Assembly (NCBI GenBank): GCA_914767885.1
Contig: CAJZBQ010000003.1
Coordinates: 248,001-312,000 of the forward strand
Length of the DNA: 64,000 nucleotides
Reading direction: 5' to 3'
Source of the DNA: Blepharisma stoltei
Taxonomy: Eukaryota > Ciliophora > Heterotrichea > Heterotrichida > Blepharismidae
A program made the position numbers and the translations under genes. Under the pieces are notes generated by a model that saw only the letters and a program-made list of their open reading frames with translations, was not told the origin of the DNA and did not search any database. Numbering within the stretch: position 1 is the first letter of the stretch; each line of letters begins with the position of its first letter. Below, one piece after another: positions 57,547 through 64,000 of this stretch.

Positions 57547-58650
57547 TTAAAGTATTCATATTAAATGGAGAGAGTGAGTAAATCTTACACTTATATCTCT
57601 AATATCAAGAAAGAAAGGTACATCATATTGATTGATTGTTTCTAATTTTTCAACGACTTTATGTCACTTTGGTGGATTATTCTGCATAATTTTAAGCCCC
57701 TTATAAATCATTTCATCTCTTGTGTTATCTTCTGCGTAATATCCTGCTATAGTATTATCAATCTTTTTCAAGTGTTTTTTCATAATATTCATCGTGCTTT
57801 GTGTATATTTATTGTACTCCTCTTCTAATCTTGCAAGTTCTTCTATATACCCCTGCGCTTTGTCAGGTGAATTTAAGCTTGTTGTAGAATCATTATTTGG
57901 ATTTTTTATTCTTTGGGTCTTTTGAGCTAAATCGCTATACATAATTAAAGAGACCTAAATTAATAATACTTCTTGTGCTGCATGTGTCAGTATTTCTTGT
58001 ATATCTTTATTTTTTAGCATCCTTTTAGCTCAAATTAATTTATTTTCTTTATATTTTACAGCTTCATCTTCAGCTATTTTTTGATTCGACAAGTACAAAG
58101 TCATTAAATTCTCAAGTTCTTCATGAGTTTAACACAATTAAAATGGCGAGCCATCCGACCCGTCCTTCTCCTGTACCCTCAGGGACTACGGGGCTAAGAA
58201 GTAAACGGGCCCTGGATATTGTGTCCAGGGTGGGTTTTTTTTACCTTGGTCGGGACACCACGACAAGGTTTTTTACCTCTCACAAAGACAAGAAGACCAG
58301 AGCCGCAGAATCAGGAGTCAAACTTCAGGACTAGAAGGAAAGTGAGGAAGCTTGTAGTGGAGCTTAGGGGACCTGAAGGAGATTCCGGGAGGCTACTTTT
58401 CACCCTCCCCAGAAAGGACTGCGCCGGGTCACTAGACCCTGATCAAGGAGTACCTGGGTGAGTCTCCCTGTTAGATGGCGACGTCACCATTTTTTTGGTG
58501 ACGTCGACAGAAAATGGAGTGAGAGCTACAGAGCCGGTGCATAGGGCGCAAGCCTGAAGCTGGCAGCGCTGGGTAGAGGCTGAAATAAACCTCCGTGACC
58601 CGCTAAACTAATTAATCTAATCTAATCTAATCATGAGTTTTCTTTTCCAT
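57547..58650 (-). CDS. Coiled-coil protein with a retroposon near the start codon
   Basis: 192 aa after removing a 510-bp retroposon and one 15-nt intron (57955-57969). Starts MEKKTHEELENLM, then a Lys/Glu/Asn-rich coiled coil (KNKLIWAKRMLKNKDIQEIL), and ends with KWHKVVEKLETINQYDV and FLDIRDISV. The insertion splits codons 6-7. Because 510 is a multiple of three and an ATG follows (NLM), the gene might still work from an internal start. No family recognised. Confidence 0.68.
57955..57969 (-). other. 15-nt intron
   Basis: GTATTATTAATTTAG on the minus strand; ends with the in-frame TAG. Splicing joins THAAQE to VSLIMYSD. Confidence 0.85.
58131..58630 (+). mobile_element. Retroposon (SINE-like) D inside a coding exon
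   Basis: 10-bp duplication TCATGAGTTT (58121-58130, 58631-58640). Leader AACACAATTAAAATGGCG, GC-rich body, tail (TAATC)n at 58613-58630. It is antisense to the host gene. The duplication has no TA, so a TA-to-TA cut does not restore the host sequence. Confidence 0.88.
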
Positions 58651-58681
58651 TTTAATATTGCATAAACTTAGTAAAGAAATT

Positions 58682-59575
58682 TTAATTTTGACTATTAAAT
58701 TCCCTCCAAGCTTCAATTACTCTTTGTGCGTCTTCTCTTTTTGAGCTCATTACAACTCCGTCTTTATTCTTTATTGGCTGATCTTTATCATATAAAATTT
58801 TTTGTCCATTTAAATCAGTGACAAATCCTCCAATTCCTTGCAAAATTCCATCTCCTGCACATGTATCCCATTTGCTTGTCAGTTCTCTATTGAATACATA
58901 AGTAGATGCGTTTCCTGATATTACTAATACTGAGTCATACCCAGTCCCATCTGCGTATAAATTTCTTTCAGCATTTAAAGTCTTAAAAAATGCTTCACCA
59001 TGAGGGATTTGCCAATGCTTGGTTTGCACTACTGAAAAATCATTTGGCTTTATGAAGCTATTTTCATTAAAATCTCCAAAGCATGAGTGAATACCTATTC
59101 CAAGACCTCCCCAATATGTAGGTGATCTATCAGCAAATGGATGATGAATGATCCCCATAATTGCATTAGATTCGTATGCGATCCCTATCAAAGTTGTCAC
59201 CCCGATAAGTTCTCCAATAGTAAAGTTATAAGTCCCATCTAAAGGATCAACCCATAGCACTAGTTTGTTTATATCGAGGTCTCTTAATTCAGCAGGGAAA
59301 ATTTCTTCAGGAATTAAGTCTAAATTTACTTGTTTTATGTCAGATTCTGCTAATTCTACTTGTTCTTCGCCAATAATATTAATGCCAGGGAATAAATTGT
59401 AGAGAGTGCCCATGATGATCTTTTGTGCATTGATATCAGCAACTGTGCAAGGATCATTATGACCTTTATAGACAGTTTGTAAGGCGCCATCACTGTGGAC
59501 GCTTTTTATTATGTTCCCAGATAGCTCAGCTAGTTGAATGCATGCTGATAAAAGTCTGTGTGCTTTTATTAGCAT
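58682..59575 (-). CDS. BPNT1: 3'(2'),5'-bisphosphate nucleotidase
   Basis: Uninterrupted 297-aa member of the lithium-sensitive IMPase/BPNT family, which removes the 3'-phosphate from PAP. Metal-site motifs: NIIGEEQ, WVDPLDGTYNF, and SKWDTCAGDGIL. The C-terminal KNKDGVVMSSK is usual for BPNT1. Separated by 31 bp from the start of the coiled-coil gene downstream on the same strand. One alternative is an inositol monophosphatase paralog, but the WDTCAG block favours BPNT1. Confidence 0.9.
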   Translation of the reverse strand: MLIKAHRLLSACIQLAELSGNIIKSVHSDGALQTVYKGHNDPCTVADINAQKIIMGTLYNLFPGINIIGEEQVELAESDIKQVNLDLIPEEIFPAELRDLDINKLVLWVDPLDGTYNFTIGELIGVTTLIGIAYESNAIMGIIHHPFADRSPTYWGGLGIGIHSCFGDFNENSFIKPNDFSVVQTKHWQIPHGEAFFKTLNAERNLYADGTGYDSVLVISGNASTYVFNRELTSKWDTCAGDGILQGIGGFVTDLNGQKILYDKDQPIKNKDGVVMSSKREDAQRVIEAWREFNSQN

Positions 59576-59766
59576 AATATTAATAAAAATTCATTGATAA
59601 ATAAAATATATCCTTATGTGAATTAAATTTAAAATAAAATTATATTATAATGGTGCAATTACTCAAATAAAGTAGGGAATACATATATAAAAAGCAAAGA
59701 AAAATCAAATGAGGGGATTAGATAAGCTTCATAAAATTTAGCTATTAAGCATAATAATTATAAAAA

Positions 59767-60747
59767 ATGGAATCAGACATCAGAGACGACTTTCAATGTG
59801 TCATTTGCTTACTTCTCTCTTAATTAGCGAGCAAATCTTGCATTCTAACCATTCGAGTTAAAGCTAGCATTTATCCAATGTAATTATTTGAAGTGGAAGT
59901 CTATTTTAATTTATAAAAGTAATTTAGGATTAAGCAGTCTAAAATTTAGTAGAGCTAGCTTGCAATCTCTATATTTAAAAGCATTAATTTATAATAAACA
60001 AAATTTTGCTCACTAACAGTGGGGTTTAATTTTATTGGGAATAAGGAATTTTTAAAGTTTCGCTCCTAAACTACAAGGAGAAGTTAGGCGTGCTAGTAAG
60101 CCCAGTTTTCCATGAAGCTTGCAGGAAATACTTTTGCAGCACATGTATCAACCAATTCATGAGAAATTCTCACGACTGCCCTTATTGCAGAGGTCTTCTT
60201 TCATCATCTTCAGTTCTGCCTGACCCAAATCTCTCAGAACAAATTTCAATAACTGAATTTACTTGCAACTGCGGAGCGAAAATGCCTTATTCGGGCTACA
60301 ACAACCATATGGGTGAGTGCACTTCTATAAGAGCTTTAATTAAACACGCAGTTGAGACTACTGAGAAGCCCCCAGTTCCTGTAGTGAATAGATGGACTTT
60401 CAAATGCCCCAGCTGTGACCAAAGAAATTTAGACAGGCAAGGGCTGTTAGATCATTATTCTCAAAGGCATAGAGGCAAATCTGGAGTTTGCCCGATCTGT
60501 TCTGCGATGCCTTGGGGTGATCCAAACTATGTAAGTAGCAATTTAAACAGCCATCTCCAATCCAGGCATAAATATGATACTGACACTTATACCGTATTTT
60601 CTACTTATCCCTTTATCGTCCCAATTTTTTTTTTAAACTTGATTTTTGAAGTAAAAAAATTATTTGAAATAGGAAAGTTAGGATTATTCTATGGATGATG
60701 ATGCAATATTGCAGAAGGTTTTGCAAGATTCCCTTCATAATAGATAG
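59767..60747 (+). CDS. RNF114: RNF114-type E3 ubiquitin ligase
   Basis: 205 aa after removing IESs of 275 and 88 bp. RING at residues ~10-50 (CVICLGVLV, CRKYFCSTC, CPYC), then a C2HC finger (CNCGAKMPYSGYNNHMGEC), a C2H2-like finger (FKCPSCDQRNLDRQGLLDH), the RNF114-family signature VCPICSAMPWGDPNY, and a C-terminal UIM (DDDAILQKVLQDSL). In the RING, the usual C-x-H-x-x-C reads C-R-K-Y-F-C, so Lys replaces a zinc-binding His. Start ATG 59767. Confidence 0.88.
59809..60083. mobile_element. IES (275 bp) distantly like family 1, in the RING
   Basis: TTA borders (59809-59811, 60084-60086); ends CTTCTCTCTTAATTAGCGAG and AAGGAGAAG. The right part TTTTGCTCACTAACAGTGGGG mirrors the family 1 motif TTTTGTTCRCTCACGGAGGG. 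Keeping one TTA joins FQCVIC to LGVLVSPV in frame. Confidence 0.85.
60602..60689. other. Short TA-bounded IES (88 bp)
   Basis: TA at 60602-60603 and 60690-60691, each preceded by TTC. Removal joins DTYTVFS to MDDDAILQ and restores the UIM. Confidence 0.88.
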
Positions 60748-60779
60748 AAGCCTTAATTTAATAGTTTTTGCATAATATA

Positions 60780-61205
60780 ATGGGAAAGATTAAAGAAGTA
60801 TGGCTATTTCTTCAAGCAATTGCGTGCTTTAGGCTTGCTCAGTATTATTTATATGATTTTCGAGTTGCGGTAGGCCCTTCAATGCTTCCTACTATTTCAG
60901 ATGCAGGCGATGTGCTATTGATTGATAAATTGACGCCAAGAATCAGAAGTTTGAAAAAAGGAGATGTGATTTTGGCAGAAAATCCTATGAAACCTAACAA
61001 TCAGCTTTGCAAAAGAGTTATATGTGGGCCTGGAGAGGTGGCTGAGGTTGATGGCCAGGAGTATTTGGTGCCTGAAGGGCATATTTGGATTGAAGGGGAT
61101 AATAAATCGCAATCATTTGACTCAAGGAACTTTGGTCCAATATCTATAGGACTTGTTGAAGGAAAAGTTGCATATAAATTATGGCCTAAAATTGAAAAGT
61201 TATAA
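60780..61205 (+). CDS. IMMP1: Mitochondrial inner membrane peptidase (S26)
   Basis: Intact 141-aa signal-peptidase-type serine protease. The catalytic Ser lies in GPSMLPT and the Lys in LCKRVI; the third conserved block is GDNKSQSFDSRNFGP. One N-terminal hydrophobic helix would anchor it. Length and motif order fit IMP1 rather than the ER SPase. ATG at 60780 follows the usual AT-rich leader. Confidence 0.9.
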   Translation: MGKIKEVWLFLQAIACFRLAQYYLYDFRVAVGPSMLPTISDAGDVLLIDKLTPRIRSLKKGDVILAENPMKPNNQLCKRVICGPGEVAEVDGQEYLVPEGHIWIEGDNKSQSFDSRNFGPISIGLVEGKVAYKLWPKIEKL

Positions 61206-61338
61206 AAATATAAAAGATATAAAAGATATATTAAAGAAGATATTTGTGGGATAATTAAATTAAAGGTTATTTATTTTCTATAAATAATGGAACTTTGGCT
61301 GTTTGAATTATGGACTTATTCTATTTTTGTAGTATAAT

Positions 61339-62645
61339 TTATATCCAAATGCCACCTTTGGGCGCTCTTCCTCCACCTGGGATGAATCTTCCTCCTTTGT
61401 AGAATTTCTTCCCAGATACTTTTTCTTCCACATCCTTCTGTAGTTCTTTATGAGGTGCAGTTTTTGAAAAAATTTTATTTTGAGGAGATTTAATGCAAGG
61501 CTTTTCTTTGTTTGATATTTTATTTTCTTCGAAACAGTTATCAATAAGCTCTTGATTTTTCTTCTGCTGACTTAATATTTCATTATTAATTAAATTTGGT
61601 CTCAGTAATTGTTTTTTTGATGCCTGAGTTTCTGCTTTTTGGGTTTTTATTATTCCTTTTTCTATATAGTTAACTACACTGACTGGCACGGGGTGCTTTT
61701 GGCTCGAAACTGAGCCAAAAGCACCCCGTGCCAGTCAGTGTAGTTCACTATAATTTCAGTTTCAAAACTATTGAGAAATTCAGCTTCACTTATTTCTTCT
61801 ATTTTTGCAGATTTCACTTTAGAAGTAAGAGATTTTGATGATTCAGCAGCATCAACGAATGCTTCTTGTCTTTGGATTTGCCTTTTTCTAATATTTCTAA
61901 CCAATTTTTCATGCAATTTTAAGCCTTCTTCTTTTATATCAATTTTCCCTTCTTTTAAATTATTGCAAACCTCTCTTTTGCAAATAAACCTATCGTTCTC
62001 ATCTTTTAATTCTTCATATATACTTATCAGTTTATTTTTCAGCTCTGGAGGAAAATTTAACTGATTTATGATTTCATATTGTTTCTTTATTCTGCTAATA
62101 ACTTCTGGCTTTTTAACTTGTTTTTTTATATTGATAGCTTTCTTTATTTTATGGTCCAATCTTCTATCATCAATGCGATTCTCTTTTCGAGATTTTAGCA
62201 CTAGATTAATATCTTTATTCATTTCTCTTATTACATCGTCTGTGCTCTTAAGTTTATTTATATTATTTTTTGAAATAATGTTGTTGAGAATTTCAAAAGA
62301 AAATATAGCAATTGCCCGAGGATGGTGCTATCTTGCGCCATCCTCGGGCAATTCAAAAATGGCCCCACACCGGGAATCTAACCCACGTGTGGGGCCATTT
62401 TTGGTGTGTGGCCAACATCGACTTACACGCACCAAAAATGGCCCCACACGTGGGTTCGATTCCCGGTGTGGGGCCATTTTTTGAATTGCCCGAGGATGGT
62501 GCAAGATAGCGCCATCCTCGGGCAATTCCTATATATGAGCTGCATCCTGGTTTTCACTTTTATTGCCTTTTACTAACTGACCAATTGTCCGGCGTATGAT
62601 AGGTTCTTGGTAAACATTTACAGGGCTTTGTGATCTGGTATACAT
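61339..62645 (-). CDS. Unrecognised basic protein with two palindromic IESs
   Basis: 334 aa after removing IESs of 74 and 228 bp. N-terminus MYTRSQSPVNVYQEPIIRR, a long Lys-rich helical middle (residues ~60-200), and a distinctive Gly-rich C-terminus KFYKGGRFIPGGGRAPKGG. No catalytic motif seen. Start ATG 62643-62645 and stop TAA 61339-61341. The divergent gene at 62751 shares a ~105-bp upstream region. Confidence 0.72.
61667..61740. mobile_element. Palindromic IES (74 bp)
   Basis: Arms CACTGACTGGCACGGGGTGC and mirror, ~33 bp each. TA at 61667-61668 and 61741-61742; removal joins ETEIIVN to YIEKGIIK. Confidence 0.9.
62304..62531. mobile_element. Nested-palindrome IES (228 bp)
   Basis: TA at 62304-62305 and 62532-62533. 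Each end is its own hairpin (GAATTGCCCGAGGATGG around ATCTTG), and the centre holds two further hairpins built on AAAATGGCCCCACAC. The whole is also an inverted repeat. It includes GGTTCGATTCC, identical in form to a tRNA B box. Removal joins DAAHI to FSFEILNN in frame. Confidence 0.9.
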
Positions 62646-62750
62646 ATATTTATTACAATTAAGATAAAATGTTGGTAATTAGCTATCTAAAAGTTGCCAA
62701 AATATTAAAATTTTTATTTTTAATTGTAATCTACATATTTTTAATTTAGC

Positions 62751-63959
62751 ATGGTTGAGGCTGAAAGAGAAATAAGGCTCAGCTGGCTGTACTGCCAAGA
62801 TTACTCAATAAAATTAGGGAGCGATACAAAGGAGCTAAAGGAAAATATAGAAAATGCTACAGGGATTCCTATAGATCTTCAAATAATTCAGCTTGATAAA
62901 GCTACCTTTGAAGGAGAAAATCTTTACGAAGCAATTTTACAAAAACAATTTTCAAGTTTGAGGGTTTTAAGTAATGACCCAGAATTTATTGAATACAATA
63001 ATAAGAATGAAGGGATCTCTTTTGAGCGCGACGAAAATAATGATCTACCAGTTGAAAGTATGCCATCAGAAGAATCCAAAGAAGTTGAACTTATCATAAT
63101 AGTTAAAAAAGAGAAAAATATGATCACTATAAATGATTCATGCACTATTTTAGACTTAAAATACGAAATTGAAAAAAAATTAAAAATTGCTTTTGGCTAC
63201 CAAATCTTATTTTACAAAGGAATTGTACTTAGGAATAAACAAAAAATTCGGACACTGGAACTGAAAAACCCAATAAAGCTAATGAAAAGATTAACAGGGG
63301 AAAAATTTGATATTGATAAAGTGCTTAATTTGAAAATTTTAAATGAGAATCCATTTACACTTATGGTGCCTCCTACAATTGCTATTGAAGCTGTCAAAAC
63401 AGTTATATTCAATAAAAAAGAAATCGAGCAAAATTCCCAGTCTCTATATTTCGAGGGGAGGCTGCTAGAAGACAATGAAATTTTAAAAACAATTTTTCAA
63501 AGCTCTGAACCAGAATTGGCCTTAATTACCAGACAAATAGGCTGTGGGGTAAAAAAGAAACAAGCACTTGCAGTTGATTTGCGAACTAAACAAAAATCTT
63601 CTGATAGGCCAAATGAGTACATAAAGCCTGTAACTCGCATTTTCAATATATTTATTCAATGCATAAATAAATGTGAAGAAACCAAAGATATTCGGTTTGA
63701 CGAAGGACTTGTAATTGGGCGTGAAGATTTTCCATTGATTTGTAGATGTGGCTCACCAGTAAACGTTGATATTGTTGTTCATGAAGCGTGCTGAAAGTTT
63801 TTTGGAATTAAAAATGGAAATAGAATTATTCTTAATAGTCGCAGATCCGAAGGGGATAATCCAACGTTTATTTTATACGAAAATAAGCAGATAAGTGATT
63901 TAAGCAGTTTTTCAGAGTTCAGGTTTGAGGTTAAAAAGAGCCGAGCTTCTAAATCATAA
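62751..63959 (+). CDS. Tandem ubiquitin-like domain protein
   Basis: 402 aa, uninterrupted, two TGA-Trp. Three ubiquitin-like segments are visible: residues ~1-75 (IRLSWLYCQDYSIKLG), ~108-175 (ELIIIVKKEKNMITINDSC, then YQILFYKGIVLRNKQKI), and ~185-260 (LNLKILNENPFTLMV, LYFEGRLLEDNEILKTI). The C-terminal ~130 residues have paired CxC and a His-Cys (CRCGSPVN, HEAC) that may bind metal. No diGly end, so not a processed precursor. Role unknown. Confidence 0.78.
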
Positions 63960-64000
63960 TACCTAGATTTTATTTTAAATTTTGAATGATATATATAAAA

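Noticed and set aside
62380-62480. tRNA gene
   Set aside because: A B-box-like GGTTCGATTCC is present but there is no A box, acceptor stem or anticodon arm; explained by the palindrome.

Overview
The window looks like germline (micronuclear) DNA of a heterotrich ciliate close to Blepharisma. Four things seen in the sequence point there. TGA is read as tryptophan inside many conserved proteins, while only TAA and TAG end genes. Introns are 15 or 16 nt long; eleven are placed here. The DNA is AT-rich and gene-dense, with convergent or tandem genes sometimes less than 10 bp apart. Many genes are cut by non-coding segments bounded by TA or a 3-bp TNA repeat, and removing these restores conserved protein sequence and reading frame. 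The last point is the signature of internal eliminated sequences (IESs). The species name is an inference.

Layout, left to right. 0-12 kb: an unrecognised partial gene, a coiled-coil gene, B9D1, methionyl-tRNA synthetase (3 IESs, one nested), a PHD-DDT-WHIM-PHD chromatin protein, a tiny ORF, a RING-CH membrane protein and a JmjC protein. 12-21 kb: TEDC1-like, two tandem CFAP77-like genes with different IESs, an unknown gene, a thioredoxin/MDH1B-N-like gene and an LRR coiled-coil gene. 21.3-24.8 kb: a four-level nest of mobile elements. 25-33 kb: a kelch gene, an EST1/SMG-like protein fused to a Regnase-type NYN nuclease, unknown genes and small coiled-coil genes. 33-46 kb: PP1, a 7.8-kb CCDC162-like gene, copine, ALG3 and a small gene. 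46-50.6 kb: UTP23 and eIF2D, each with a retroposon inside a coding exon. 51-57.4 kb: a coiled-coil gene with 4 IESs, palindromic IESs, and a 2.4-kb element with about 470-bp inverted arms around tandem repeats. 57.5-64 kb: a coiled-coil gene with a third exonic retroposon, BPNT1, an RNF114-like E3, IMP1, a basic unknown protein with two palindromic IESs, and a tandem ubiquitin-like protein.

Many host genes are ciliary or basal-body related (B9D1, TEDC1, CFAP77 x2; CCDC162 possibly), mixed with housekeeping genes in no clear operon logic. Mobile DNA falls into recurrent classes: family 1 (end CTCCCCCCTCCGTGAG, 12 copies), family 2 (CTCCCCCCATCCTTGATCG, 3), family 3 (CTCCCCCACCCCTTTAAAT), family 4 (CTCCCAATAGCGGACG), family 5 (CTCCCCAKTAATAARCAAA), palindromic TATAG-ended IESs, short (67-120 bp) TA IESs without obvious inverted repeats, and GC-richer retroposons starting near AAAATGGC, at least three ending in pentanucleotide repeats. 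I checked total coding length after removing every IES and intron. It is a multiple of three for nearly every gene. The exceptions (MetRS, copine, CCDC162-like) are reported as anomalies.
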